A stretch of DNA of 64,000 bases from Muriicola marianensis (GTDB lineage: Bacteria > Bacteroidota > Bacteroidia > Flavobacteriales > Flavobacteriaceae): contig NZ_BMFH01000001.1 in the NCBI RefSeq assembly GCF_014638095.1, positions 744,001 through 808,000 of the forward strand, in the 5' to 3' direction. The notes under the pieces are model-generated. The model saw only the letters and a list, made by a program, of their open reading frames with translations, was not told where the DNA came from and did no database searches. The translations under genes and the position numbers were made by a program. This document shows positions 55,442-64,000 of the stretch, piece by piece (position 1 is the first letter of the stretch; the number at the start of each line of letters is the position of its first letter).

Positions 55442-55954
55442 ATGAGCAGAAGGTTATTTCAAATCGGATCCTATCTCAGATTCCTGATCAGGTCGACCAA
55501 CCAGCACGGGGTGCATTCCCCTTTTCTCTTTGCCTACCTCACGAAATGTCTCTATAAAAAGCTTAAAGGACCTCATAGCAGAACAGAAAAGATCGCCCTG
55601 AAGAGCATTCCCTATTTTAATTATCAGTCGGTATATGTTGAAGGCAAAAAAGAAGAATTGGAGGGACTCCTGAAAAAGGAGTTTGGGAACCTCAGCTTTG
55701 GTCGTCCCCCATACGATTTGGTATGTATAGACCGGGAAATACTTTCGGATACAATTCTGGATAGGATACTTCCACTATGCCACAACAGCAGCATGATCCT
55801 GATAGAGGGTATACACAAATCCCGGAAAGACCTCGGCCTTTGGGAATTGCTTTGCGATGATCCCAGGGTCACGGTATCTGTTGATTATTTCTTCGGAGGT
55901 ATCCTCTTCCTCAGGGAGGAACAGGCTAAGCAACATTTCCGGATTAGGATATAA
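55442..55954 (+). CDS. Shortened class I methyltransferase relative lacking the SAM-binding core
   Basis: The protein is 170 residues. The N terminus (SYLRFLIRSTNQHGVHSPFLF, ~10-30) and the C terminus (PRVTVSVDYFFGGILFLREEQAKQHFRIRI, ~141-170) match both ends of a flavobacterial methyltransferase family of ~230-250 residues. The central part, where the family has a Gly-rich LELGTSLG-type SAM loop, is missing; YDLVCIDREI (~91-100) marks the strand after it. The frame is intact, so it looks like an internal deletion still under use rather than a pseudogene. The role is unknown and methyl transfer is unlikely. Confidence 0.6.
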   Translation: MSRRLFQIGSYLRFLIRSTNQHGVHSPFLFAYLTKCLYKKLKGPHSRTEKIALKSIPYFNYQSVYVEGKKEELEGLLKKEFGNLSFGRPPYDLVCIDREILSDTILDRILPLCHNSSMILIEGIHKSRKDLGLWELLCDDPRVTVSVDYFFGGILFLREEQAKQHFRIRI

Positions 55955-55982
55955 TGGCTTAATTTTACCCCAATTCAGGGCT

Positions 55983-56123
55983 ATGGATAATACTATCTAT
56001 TACGTTTTAGGTCTGGTTGCCGTCATTTACATCGCCCTCTCCACCTTTAATCGCAGAAGGTCTAAGGAAAGAAAGTCACGTAAATTTATGGACGGTTATC
56101 AGCGCAAAAAGAAAGAGGAATAA
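55983..56123 (+). CDS. 46-residue single-span membrane protein
   Basis: One membrane segment (~6-22, in YYVLGLVAVIYIALSTF) is followed by a very basic tail (RRRSKERKSRK, then KKKEE). The ATG at 55983 is the only start that gives the membrane segment. It sits 28 bases after the previous gene and 19 before the cobalamin gene. The function is unknown; the basic tail would face the cytoplasm. Confidence 0.65.
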   Translation: MDNTIYYVLGLVAVIYIALSTFNRRRSKERKSRKFMDGYQRKKKEE

Positions 56124-56142
56124 GGCCTCTGCAGCAACACCT

Positions 56143-56718
56143 ATGAAGATCTACACCAGAACAGGAGACGAGGGTATGACTGCCCTTTTCGGAGGGACCC
56201 GTGTCCCGAAACACCATATACGCATCCAGAGCTACGGGACCGTGGACGAATTGAATTCATGGCTGGGGCTTCTCCGTGACCAGGAGGTTCATCCCCGTTA
56301 CAAAGAGGTCTTGATGAAGGTGCAAAAAGACCTTTTTACCATTGGGGCCATCCTGGCGACGGATCCCGAAAAAGCGGTCCTGAAAAGCGGAAAAGAGCGG
56401 CTGAACATCCCTAAGATCAGTAAGGAGGATGTAATTTACCTCGAAAAGGAAATGGACCATATGGAAGAATCCCTTCCTCAAATGACCCATTTTATCCTGC
56501 CCGGGGGACACCCGGCCGTGTCATACTGTCATATTGCCAGAACCGTCTGCCGCAGGGCAGAGCGCATGGCCTGCCTTTTACATGAGAATCAACCTTTTGA
56601 CGCTGAGGTTCTTTCCTACTTAAACCGGCTTTCCGACTACCTGTTTGTACTGGCTCGTGCGTTCACTTACGACCTCGGAACAGAGGAGGTAAAGTGGATT
56701 CCCGAGAAAAAAGGCTAA
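56143..56718 (+). CDS. Cob(I)alamin adenosyltransferase, PduO type
   Basis: This 192-residue enzyme adds the adenosyl group to cob(I)alamin. The N-terminal IYTRTGDEGMTALFGG, the QSYGTVDELNSWLG stretch and the VCRRAERMACLL signature with its Arg cluster are visible; the trimeric helical-bundle family has this length. No other B12 biosynthesis gene is in the window, so it likely serves salvage. The ATG at 56143 opens the conserved MKIYTRTGDEG. Confidence 0.92.
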   Translation: MKIYTRTGDEGMTALFGGTRVPKHHIRIQSYGTVDELNSWLGLLRDQEVHPRYKEVLMKVQKDLFTIGAILATDPEKAVLKSGKERLNIPKISKEDVIYLEKEMDHMEESLPQMTHFILPGGHPAVSYCHIARTVCRRAERMACLLHENQPFDAEVLSYLNRLSDYLFVLARAFTYDLGTEEVKWIPEKKG

Positions 56719-56822
56719 TAAATTTCCTTTTTGAGCGTTATTTCTTTAACAAAATTGAGATTTTGTAAAAAATAGTGTAAATAAACCAGTAAAAACTTGA
56801 CTGTCTGGGTTTAAAAATTATT

Positions 56823-56851
56823 TTTGCAAAAATTTCAAAGTAATACTTTTT
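56823..56851 (+). promoter_or_regulatory. Promoter of the DUF2795 gene
   Basis: TTTG (56823-56826) is followed after 17 bases by TACTTTTT (56844-56851), which differs from TAnnTTTG only at the last base, three bases before the ATG. Confidence 0.5.
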
Positions 56852-56854
56852 ACC

Positions 56855-57079
56855 ATGTATTGGACCTTAGAACTGGCATCCTATCTCAGCGATGCACCCT
56901 GGCCGGCCACTAAAGATGAACTGATCGATTACGCGATCAGGACAGGAGCACCATTGGAAGTGGTGGAAAACCTTCAGTCCATGGAAGAGGAAGGTGGAGA
57001 AATCTATGAAAGCATAGAAGAGATCTGGCCTGATTACCCTACCGAAGAGGACTACCTCTGGAATGAGGATGAATACTAA
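56855..57079 (+). CDS. DUF2795 small acidic protein
   Basis: The protein is 74 residues and strongly acidic (many Glu/Asp in the second half, ending NEDEY). The helix pattern LASYLSDAPWPATKDELIDYAIRTGAP matches DUF2795, a small helical family of unknown function. It has its own promoter and terminator and so is a single-gene unit, which suggests strong expression. Confidence 0.82.
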   Translation: MYWTLELASYLSDAPWPATKDELIDYAIRTGAPLEVVENLQSMEEEGGEIYESIEEIWPDYPTEEDYLWNEDEY

Positions 57080-57098
57080 CAGAATCATCAAATAGCTA

Positions 57099-57127
57099 TA
57101 AAAAGTCTCTTCGGAGGCTTTTTTTTT
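57099..57127 (+). terminator. Terminator of the DUF2795 gene with UUCG tetraloop
   Basis: The stem AAAAAGTCTC/GAGGCTTTTT (one G-T wobble), with the very stable TTCG loop, is followed by nine T. Confidence 0.85.
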
Positions 57128-57286
57128 ATGTAATTTTGACAGACTTGTAGCTGAAATACCTTGTAAGGTAAAAGTGGAACGGCTTTTGACTGTTTAATAT
57201 TCGTGAATACCGCAAAAAAATCGAATTAAAATTGCATTCCTGCCCATACCACCACCTTAGACAGGGATGTGGAAAAGAAGAATTTC

Positions 57287-60200
57287 ATGAGTTTATTAAA
57301 TAATGTCTTAAAAGTCTTTGTTGGCGATAAATCCAAACGCGATGTCAAGGAGATGCGACCTTTGGTTGAGCAGATCAACGCCCAGTGGGAAAAATGCCAA
57401 GGTCTGACCCATGATGAACTGAGGGCAAAAACAACCGAATTTAAATCCATCATTGCTGAGGCCTGTGCCTCTCTGAATGAGCAGATCGAAGCACTGAAGG
57501 CCGAAGTAAACGAGTCTTCGGACATCGACAGGAATGAGGAATTGTATGCCGAGATCGACAAGTTGGAGGAAGAGGCCTACAAGATTACACAGGATACCCT
57601 GGACCAATTGCTTCCCGAAGCCTTTGCCGTGGTTAAGGAAACGGCGAGAAGGTTTAAGGAGAATGAGACCCTGGAAGTAGTTGCCACGGAAAATGACAGG
57701 ATTCTCTCCGGGTCTAAGGATTATGTGAGCCTGGAAGGTGAAAAGGCCATCTGGAAGAATTCCTGGGATGCCGCCGGCAAGGAAGTTACCTGGGACATGG
57801 TGCATTACGACGTTCAGCTTATCGGGGGGATCGCCCTCCACCAAGGAAAAGTGGCGGAGATGCAAACAGGGGAAGGTAAGACCCTTGTGGCCACCCTCCC
57901 ACTTTACCTCAATGCGCTGCCCGGAAAGGGAACCCACCTGGTTACCGTCAACGACTACCTGGCCAAAAGGGACAGCACCTGGATGGGACCCATCTTTGAA
58001 TTTCACGGCCTTACAGTGGATTGTATAGACAAGCACCGACCGAATTCCGATGGAAGGCGGGCTGCTTACAATGCCGATGTCACCTATGGTACCAACAATG
58101 AGTTCGGGTTTGATTACCTCAGGGACAACATGGCCCACACTCCGGGCGACCTGGTACAGCGACCTCATTACTACGCCATTGTGGATGAGGTTGATTCCGT
58201 ATTGATAGACGATGCCCGTACCCCCTTGATCATCTCAGGACCGGTTCCTGAAGGAGACCGGCATGAATTCAACGAGCTCAAGCCCAAGGTCGTGGACATT
58301 GTGGAAAAACAGCGAAAACACCTTACGGGCGTTCTCGCCGAAGCCAAAAAGAAGATCGCGGAAGGGGACACAAAAGAAGGTGGGCTCCTGTTGCTCAGGG
58401 TACACAGGGGACTGCCCAAGAACAAGGCCCTGATCAAATACCTCAGTGAGGAAGGGATCAAACAACTGCTTCAGAAGACGGAGAACTTCTATATGCAGGA
58501 CAACAACCGGGAAATGCCTGTGGTCGACTCAGAATTGCTGTTCGTGATCGACGAGAAGAACAACCAGATAGAGCTGACAGACAGAGGTATAGAATATATC
58601 TCCGGGGATCAGGCCAAAGACTTCTTTGTGATGCCGGATATCGGCAGCGAAATCGCCAGGATCGAAAGTCAAGACCTGGAGATCGAGGAAGAAGCCAAGC
58701 TCAAGGAAGAGCTCTTTAAGGATTTTGCCGTAAAAAGTGAACGCATACACACCATGAGTCAGCTCCTCAAGGCCTATACCCTTTTTGAGAAGGACGTGGA
58801 ATACGTGGTCATGGACAACAAGGTGATGATCGTCGACGAGCAGACCGGAAGGATCATGGACGGCCGGCGGTATTCAGACGGATTGCACCAGGCTATCGAA
58901 GCCAAGGAAAATGTGAAGATCGAGGCGATGACCCAGACCTTCGCCACCATCACCCTGCAGAATTACTTCCGCATGTACAACAAACTGGCGGGGATGACGG
59001 GTACAGCGGTCACAGAGGCCGGGGAGCTATGGGAGATCTACAAGCTGGACGTAGTGGAAATCCCGACCAACAAACCCATTGCACGGGACGATCGCAATGA
59101 CCTGATCTACAAGACTAAGCGGGAAAAGTACAACGCCATCATCGAGGAAGTGTCGCAGCTCTCTGAGCAGGGCAGGCCGGTCCTTATCGGAACCACTTCG
59201 GTAGAGATCTCGGAACTGCTTTCCCGAATGCTGAATATCCGTAAGATCCCCCATAACGTACTCAACGCCAAGCTCCATAAAAAGGAAGCAGATATCGTCG
59301 CCGAAGCCGGAAAGGCCGGAGTAGTGACCATTGCGACCAACATGGCCGGTAGGGGTACGGACATCAAATTGTCTGATGAGGTGAAGCAGGCTGGCGGACT
59401 CGCTATCGTAGGAACCGAGAGACACGACTCCAGACGGGTAGACCGGCAGTTAAGGGGTAGGTCCGGCCGGCAGGGTGATCCGGGAAGTTCACAGTTCTAT
59501 GTCTCTCTCGAAGACAACCTGATGCGACTGTTCGGGTCTGATCGTGTGGCCAAGATGATGGACCGCATGGGACTGGAAGAAGGAGAAGTGATACAACACT
59601 CCATGATGACCAAATCCATAGAACGGGCGCAGAAAAAAGTGGAAGAGAACAACTTCGGAATCCGGAAACGCCTTTTGGAGTATGACGATGTGATGAATGC
59701 GCAGAGGGAGGTTGTCTACAAAAGGAGAAGGCACGCCCTCGAAGGTGACAGGCTGAAGGTGGATATTGCCAATATGATCTACGACACCTGCGAGGTGATC
59801 TCGGAGACGAACAAGGAAGCCAACGATTACAAGAATTTCGAATTCGAACTGATCAAATACTTTTCGATCACCTCCCCGATCTCTGAACAGGAATTTACAA
59901 AGCTCAGTTATCCTGAGATCAGCAACAAGATCTACGCCGCTGCCTATGAACATTACAAGGACAAGATGGAGCGGAGCGCATCGGTTGCCTTCCCTGTGAT
60001 CAAGAAGGTTTACGAAGACAAGGCGAATTCATACGAGCGGATTGTTGTGCCCTTCACTGACGGGATCAAGACCCTCAATGTGGTCACCGACCTCAAAACT
60101 GCCTATGAGACCAACGGGAAACAACTTATCACGGATTTTGAGAAGAATATCACCCTGGCAATCATAGACGAGGCCTGGAAAACCCATCTCCGCAAGATGG

Positions 60201-60649
60201 ACGAGTTAAAACAGTCTGTGCAGCTGGCGGTGCATGAGCAAAAGGATCCCCTGCTGATCTACAAGTTTGAAGCGTTTGAGCTCTTCAAGTCTATGATCGA
60301 CAAGGTCAACAAGGATGTGGTCTCCTTCCTGTTCAAGGGGGAACTGCCTTCAGGGGATACAGACGAAATACAGGAAGCCCGGAATTTACGCAGATCCCGT
60401 GAATCCCTGAAAACCACCAAGGAAGAGATCCCCAACAGCGATGAACTGGCAGCCCGGAACAGGGCCGCAGGACAAACCCAGGGCAACAGACCCCAGGTCA
60501 CTGAAACCATCGTCAGGGAAAGACCAAAGATCGGTCGCAATGACAAGGTGAAGATCAAAAATGTCATGTCTGGGGAGAGCAAAACCCTCAAATTCAAACA
60601 GGCCGAACCCCTAATTAATAAAGGGGAGTGGGTGCTTGTGGAAGACTAA
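57287..60649 (+). CDS. secA: Preprotein translocase ATPase SecA, zinc tail absent
   Basis: The protein is 1120 residues, longer than the ~900 of E. coli SecA, because of an insert in the first nucleotide-binding region and an extended C terminus. MQTGEGKT (57862-57885) is Walker A and IVDEVDSVLIDDARTPLIISG carries the DEAD-like motif II. The C-terminal cysteine-rich SecB/zinc tail is absent; it ends GEWVLVED, as is usual for Bacteroidota. The ATG at 57287 (MSLLNNVLKVFVGDKSK) is chosen over a GTG at 57269, which has no conserved sequence before it. Confidence 0.95.
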   Translation: MSLLNNVLKVFVGDKSKRDVKEMRPLVEQINAQWEKCQGLTHDELRAKTTEFKSIIAEACASLNEQIEALKAEVNESSDIDRNEELYAEIDKLEEEAYKITQDTLDQLLPEAFAVVKETARRFKENETLEVVATENDRILSGSKDYVSLEGEKAIWKNSWDAAGKEVTWDMVHYDVQLIGGIALHQGKVAEMQTGEGKTLVATLPLYLNALPGKGTHLVTVNDYLAKRDSTWMGPIFEFHGLTVDCIDKHRPNSDGRRAAYNADVTYGTNNEFGFDYLRDNMAHTPGDLVQRPHYYAIVDEVDSVLIDDARTPLIISGPVPEGDRHEFNELKPKVVDIVEKQRKHLTGVLAEAKKKIAEGDTKEGGLLLLRVHRGLPKNKALIKYLSEEGIKQLLQKTENFYMQDNNREMPVVDSELLFVIDEKNNQIELTDRGIEYISGDQAKDFFVMPDIGSEIARIESQDLEIEEEAKLKEELFKDFAVKSERIHTMSQLLKAYTLFEKDVEYVVMDNKVMIVDEQTGRIMDGRRYSDGLHQAIEAKENVKIEAMTQTFATITLQNYFRMYNKLAGMTGTAVTEAGELWEIYKLDVVEIPTNKPIARDDRNDLIYKTKREKYNAIIEEVSQLSEQGRPVLIGTTSVEISELLSRMLNIRKIPHNVLNAKLHKKEADIVAEAGKAGVVTIATNMAGRGTDIKLSDEVKQAGGLAIVGTERHDSRRVDRQLRGRSGRQGDPGSSQFYVSLEDNLMRLFGSDRVAKMMDRMGLEEGEVIQHSMMTKSIERAQKKVEENNFGIRKRLLEYDDVMNAQREVVYKRRRHALEGDRLKVDIANMIYDTCEVISETNKEANDYKNFEFELIKYFSITSPISEQEFTKLSYPEISNKIYAAAYEHYKDKMERSASVAFPVIKKVYEDKANSYERIVVPFTDGIKTLNVVTDLKTAYETNGKQLITDFEKNITLAIIDEAWKTHLRKMDELKQSVQLAVHEQKDPLLIYKFEAFELFKSMIDKVNKDVVSFLFKGELPSGDTDEIQEARNLRRSRESLKTTKEEIPNSDELAARNRAAGQTQGNRPQVTETIVRERPKIGRNDKVKIKNVMSGESKTLKFKQAEPLINKGEWVLVED

Positions 60650-60673
60650 AGAACCTCTTTGACATCAATAAAT

Positions 60674-60701
60674 AGGATAGCCTGAAGGTTATCCTTTTTT
60701 T
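60674..60701 (+). terminator. Terminator of secA
   Basis: The stem AGGATAGCC/GGTTATCCT (9 bp, one G-T) with a TGAA loop is followed by seven T, 24 bases after the secA stop. Confidence 0.85.
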
Positions 60702-60831
60702 GTTTCATCGATCCCATGTGGCAAGTTTCGAGGCCGGCAATGTTGAAAATCTACCAAAACATACCTAGCTTTACAACAGCAGACTTAGTAAAATAACCAG
60801 GATAGATAAGGGATCCGAAAATTCGAGACTG

Positions 60832-62049
60832 ATGAAAAAAAATTACATCGACCAGGAAAGGTTCAGGGACAAAGAGAAATTACTGATCAAGGCGACCAAT
60901 TACACTTCGGTGCTTTGCCTTGCTTTTTTCCTGTTCTGCTATTTTTTGTTGGATATACAAACCTCCCTTTCCTTCGTCTTCCTTTTTTACGCCTTGCTGA
61001 GTCTCGCCAATACCTTTGCCTACAAAGCTCATAGAAATTTATCCATTACCTATAATATCGCTTCCATCGCAAGCCTGGTATCTACTTTGCTCGTGGTCTC
61101 CTTCAGTGGGGGCATCATGAGTCCGTTTATCTTTACTCTCAGCCTCCTGGTCCTGGCCGGTTATGCCACCACCCGCTCCTATGGAAAGACTTACCTTTTT
61201 ATCATTTGTACCCTGGTGGTACTCCTTTTCATTCAAAACAGGTTCTTCCCTTTGGATCTTACCAACCAGGTCCCTGAGATTTCCCGTGATATTTTTGCTC
61301 TTCTGAGCGTTCTGTTTACCGTTTATCTCCTGGGCGGCATCTTTGGAAAGGACCTTATGATCGTTCACCATCAACTCTATAAGTCCAAAAGGGAAATGCA
61401 GGCCCGCAGCGAAGAGAAAGACACCCTGCTCAAGGAAGTGCACCACAGGGTCAAGAATAATCTGCAGACAGTTTCCAGCCTGTTGAGCCTGCAGGGAAGA
61501 AGCATCTCCGATGCGCGTACCAGAAGCATACTGAAAAGCAGTCAGAACCGGGTGATCTCCATGGCCATGGTCCATGAAATGCTGTACATGAGGGACGATC
61601 TCTCCAAAATACAATACAGGACCTACGTCAGGGAATTGAGTGAATACCTGGTAAAATCACTTAAAGGAGCCAATAACAAGGTATCGCTTAATATCGATAT
61701 TCCGGACATAGAACTGGGTATTGACACCGCCATCCCCCTTGGACTGCTTATCAATGAGGCCATCACCAATTCTCTGAAATACGGGATCAAGGACGACCAC
61801 GAAGGAGAGATACATATCGCCATTGAACAGGAAGATGAACACAGCTATGTGCTCGAGATAGGTGACAATGGGTCCGGGTATTCGGATACAGTGAACATGA
61901 AGTCGAGCAGCTCCCTCGGGCTCAAGCTTATCCACAATCTGGCTAGACAACTCAAGGGAACAATCACCCGGGATCCTTCTAAAAAAGGGACCAACTACAT
62001 TGTCAAATTCAGGGAGATCGAACCCCAGCCCTTTCCTTCAGTGGCTTAG
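60832..62049 (+). CDS. Sensor histidine kinase of the HisKA_2 group
   Basis: The protein is 405 residues. Six membrane segments lie at ~17-190. A short linker is followed by the HisKA_2-type dimerization and phosphorylation helix with KEVHHRVKNNLQTVSSLL (~200-217; His is the phosphoacceptor), and a HATPase domain (~290-395) with NEAITNSLKYG (N box) and GDNGSGYSD (G1 box). There is no receiver domain or response regulator next to it, so it is orphan in this window. The stimulus is unknown. Confidence 0.85.
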   Translation: MKKNYIDQERFRDKEKLLIKATNYTSVLCLAFFLFCYFLLDIQTSLSFVFLFYALLSLANTFAYKAHRNLSITYNIASIASLVSTLLVVSFSGGIMSPFIFTLSLLVLAGYATTRSYGKTYLFIICTLVVLLFIQNRFFPLDLTNQVPEISRDIFALLSVLFTVYLLGGIFGKDLMIVHHQLYKSKREMQARSEEKDTLLKEVHHRVKNNLQTVSSLLSLQGRSISDARTRSILKSSQNRVISMAMVHEMLYMRDDLSKIQYRTYVRELSEYLVKSLKGANNKVSLNIDIPDIELGIDTAIPLGLLINEAITNSLKYGIKDDHEGEIHIAIEQEDEHSYVLEIGDNGSGYSDTVNMKSSSSLGLKLIHNLARQLKGTITRDPSKKGTNYIVKFREIEPQPFPSVA

Positions 62050-62145
62050 AGGAATTGGCTTATTCCCAGGTAACACAGCAGGCGGATATTCCGGTCGGGC
62101 CTTTGGATTTATCCCTATATTTATGGGCTAACTAATTTCAGACCT

Positions 62146-64000
62146 ATGCGCAAACTCTTTATGCTGGCCATTCTGTGCCTGAGCTACCAACTTTCTGCCC
62201 AGGATTACTTTCTGGAAAAATTCAAACCTTTTAATAAAGAAGTCCCCTCCCCCGAAGAATTTCTCGGATATGGTATTGGGGAACGCCATACGCGACACGA
62301 CCTTATTGTCGCCTATTTCAAAAAACTGGCAGAGGTCTCAGCCAGGGCCAGTTTCGCTGAATACGGGCGTACCCATGAGGGAAGGATTCTGAGTATGCTG
62401 ACCCTGAGCACACCGGAAAACCTCTCAGACCTTCCCAGCCTCAAAGCAAAACACCTGGCCTTTACAGATCCGGCCCAAAATGTTTCTAACTACGAGGAGG
62501 TACCCGTGTTTATCAACCTGGCTTACAACGTACATGGAAATGAACCTTCAAGTTCGGAAGCGGCCTTGCTCGCCGCCTATACTTTTGCGGCTTCAGAATC
62601 TCAAGAGATCCAAAAATATCTCAGCAATGCGGTGATTTTTATCGATCCCACTATCAATCCGGACGGTCGCGACCGGCATACCCAATGGGCCAACAGCTAC
62701 CAGGGTAGCCCTCTGGTGGCAGACCCCCAGGATGCAGAACACGATGAATACTGGCCGGGCGGAAGAACTAACCACTATTGGTTCGACCTAAACCGGGACT
62801 GGCTCCTGGGGATCAATCCCGAAAGCAGGGGCAAGCTGAACTGGTACCATCAATGGTATCCGAACGTGGTGACCGATTTTCACGAGATGGGCAGCCAAAG
62901 CACCTATTTCTTTGAGCCCATGAAGGCCAACGGTTCCCTGGATCCCATCATGCCCAGGGAAAATTACATCGACCTCAACAACCTGTTCGGGGATTATTTT
63001 GCCAAAGCGCTGGACAGCATAGGCTCCCTCTATTTCACCAAAGAGGTCTTTGACGGCACCTATCCGGGGTACGGTTCCTCCTATCCGGATCTGCAGGGCG
63101 GACTCGGATTGCTGTTTGAGCAGGCGAGTTCGAGGGGCCATAAGCAGACCACGCCCTTTGGGGAGATCACCTTTCCTTTCACGATCAGGAACCAGTTCAC
63201 CTCGAGCATTACCACGGTCAGGGCAGCTGTTGAGAATAAGGCCCTCCTGAGGAAATACCAGCAGGATTTCTTTAAATCTGCACTCACAAGAGCAACCGCT
63301 TCACGCGTTAAAGGCTACACTTTCGGGGAGGCCCATGACCAGAACAGGCTTAAGGCATTTGTCGATAAGCTCCTGCTGCACAGGGTGAAAGTCTTAAAAA
63401 ACAACGACGGATCGTACTTTGTGCCTACCAGGCAACCCCAGTACCGAATGGTGCAAACGGTCTTCGAGACCTATACACGATACAGGGACAGCGTTTTTTA
63501 CGATGCATCTGCCTGGTCTCTTGCCAATTTTTACAATATTTCATACACCGCCCAGAACAGGGAAGTGAGTGGCGCTCCGGTAACCTCTCTTGAAGACTTC
63601 GTGAAATTTACACCTGCCCAGCGTTCTGATTACGCCTACCTGATAGACTGGGACGATTACAATGCTCCTGCGGCCTTGCACTTTCTTCAATCCAAAGGCC
63701 TGGTCCTGTCTTCTTCTTTCCGGCCCTTTACCTCCCAGACCAAAAGAGGAAACAAAAACTTTCACTTCGGCACCTTGCTCCTCCCGGTAAAGCTCCAAAA
63801 AAAGAATGCAGAAGAGGTGTTTGCTATTTTGAGGGAAACGCAGGAAAAATTCCAGGTGCCTGTATATGCTGTTGAATCGGGTCTCAATCTGTCCGGAGTA
63901 GATCTCGGAAGCAGGTTCGTAAGGCCCGTAGAACCGCCGAAAGCAGCCATGATCATAGGAGAAGGTGTCCGTTCCTATGAGGCCGGTGAGGTTTGGCACC
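62146..64000 (+). CDS. Secreted M14 family zinc carboxypeptidase, 3' end outside window
   Basis: The frame is open from the ATG at 62146 to the window end (618 residues seen). The signal peptide ends at LSAQ (~19). YNVHGNEPS supplies zinc ligands His and Glu, FIDPTINPDGRDRH the substrate motif, VVTDFHEMG the third ligand, and GLLFEQASSRGHK the likely catalytic Glu. It matches the gene at 21734 in order and spacing of motifs. It may differ in substrate. Confidence 0.88.
   Translation, partial: MRKLFMLAILCLSYQLSAQDYFLEKFKPFNKEVPSPEEFLGYGIGERHTRHDLIVAYFKKLAEVSARASFAEYGRTHEGRILSMLTLSTPENLSDLPSLKAKHLAFTDPAQNVSNYEEVPVFINLAYNVHGNEPSSSEAALLAAYTFAASESQEIQKYLSNAVIFIDPTINPDGRDRHTQWANSYQGSPLVADPQDAEHDEYWPGGRTNHYWFDLNRDWLLGINPESRGKLNWYHQWYPNVVTDFHEMGSQSTYFFEPMKANGSLDPIMPRENYIDLNNLFGDYFAKALDSIGSLYFTKEVFDGTYPGYGSSYPDLQGGLGLLFEQASSRGHKQTTPFGEITFPFTIRNQFTSSITTVRAAVENKALLRKYQQDFFKSALTRATASRVKGYTFGEAHDQNRLKAFVDKLLLHRVKVLKNNDGSYFVPTRQPQYRMVQTVFETYTRYRDSVFYDASAWSLANFYNISYTAQNREVSGAPVTSLEDFVKFTPAQRSDYAYLIDWDDYNAPAALHFLQSKGLVLSSSFRPFTSQTKRGNKNFHFGTLLLPVKLQKKNAEEVFAILRETQEKFQVPVYAVESGLNLSGVDLGSRFVRPVEPPKAAMIIGEGVRSYEAGEVWH

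Noticed and set aside
60832-62049. Two-component system with a partner regulator
   Set aside because: Neither neighbour (secA, M14 peptidase) is a response regulator; the kinase is listed alone.

Overview
The window is a stretch of chromosome from a member of the Bacteroidota, most probably a marine Flavobacteriaceae of moderate GC (inference from gene content). The main signs are: many copies of the Bacteroidota promoter -7 element TAnnTTTG just upstream of starts, a SusC/FecA-type TonB-dependent receptor with a carboxypeptidase-like N-terminal domain, lipoprotein signals followed by Ser/Asp-rich export tags, bacillithiol synthesis (BshC), an Lnb/DUF4105 lipoprotein acyltransferase, CCC-motif membrane proteins, DUF2027-Smr, RNase Y, and a very long SecA without the zinc tail. 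I see no insertion sequence, prophage, CRISPR array, rRNA or tRNA.

Layout. 1-5.7 kb: 3' part of an M28 peptidase, a TPR protein, and the mnmA-flavin oxidoreductase pair. 6-7.4 kb: a three-domain fasciclin lipoprotein in an AT-rich setting. 7.6-12 kb: pyrG, yidC and a DUF6515 protein on the minus strand. 12.1-13 kb: a twin-arginine TIM-barrel isomerase-like protein. 13-17.6 kb: minus-strand operon guaA, LysM/periplasmic-binding fusion, OsmC, DUF922. 17.9-21.5 kb: a PNPOx-like flavoprotein, a PLP decarboxylase and bshC. 21.7-26.3 kb: an M14 peptidase, small DUF4177 and DUF3667 proteins, an AlkD-like protein. 26.3-32.3 kb: a cation-handling zone (CPA1 antiporter, CPA2 antiporter, VIT/CCC1, CorA) interrupted by the cbpA-cbpM chaperone pair. 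32.3-35.2 kb: VOC protein, second fasciclin protein, SRPBCC protein, MFS carrier. 35.2-37.7 kb: a coiled-coil protein, zapA, a 6S RNA candidate and rny, with a stem-loop-rich rny leader. 37.8-42.7 kb: M23 peptidase, TonB receptor and a secreted protein. 42.7-46.1 kb: cysteine desulfurase, a lipoprotein, Smr protein, then DUF2752 and two CCC-motif membrane proteins. 46.1-48.3 kb: recQ. 48.5-51.5 kb: envelope operon kdsD-tatC-AhpD-like-lptB. 51.5-57 kb: pssA, lnb, an ABC-F ATPase, a shortened methyltransferase relative, a 46-residue membrane protein, a cobalamin adenosyltransferase, and DUF2795. 57-64 kb: secA, an orphan histidine kinase, and a second M14 peptidase cut by the window end.

Most genes are housekeeping or envelope biogenesis: protein export and insertion (SecA, YidC, TatC), lipoprotein maturation (Lnb), LPS (KdsD, LptB), phospholipid (PssA), nucleotide synthesis (PyrG, GuaA), tRNA thiolation (MnmA, with a cysteine desulfurase elsewhere in the window) and thiol redox (BshC, OsmC). 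The least explained items are the trio of tiny cysteine-motif membrane proteins (45.1-46.1 kb), the structured rny leader next to 6S RNA, the folded element before cbpA, the methyltransferase relative that lacks its cofactor-binding region, a RecQ without its zinc cysteines, and a CorA with GTN in place of GMN. The organism, operon limits and RNA structures are inferences by eye; nothing was searched against a database.
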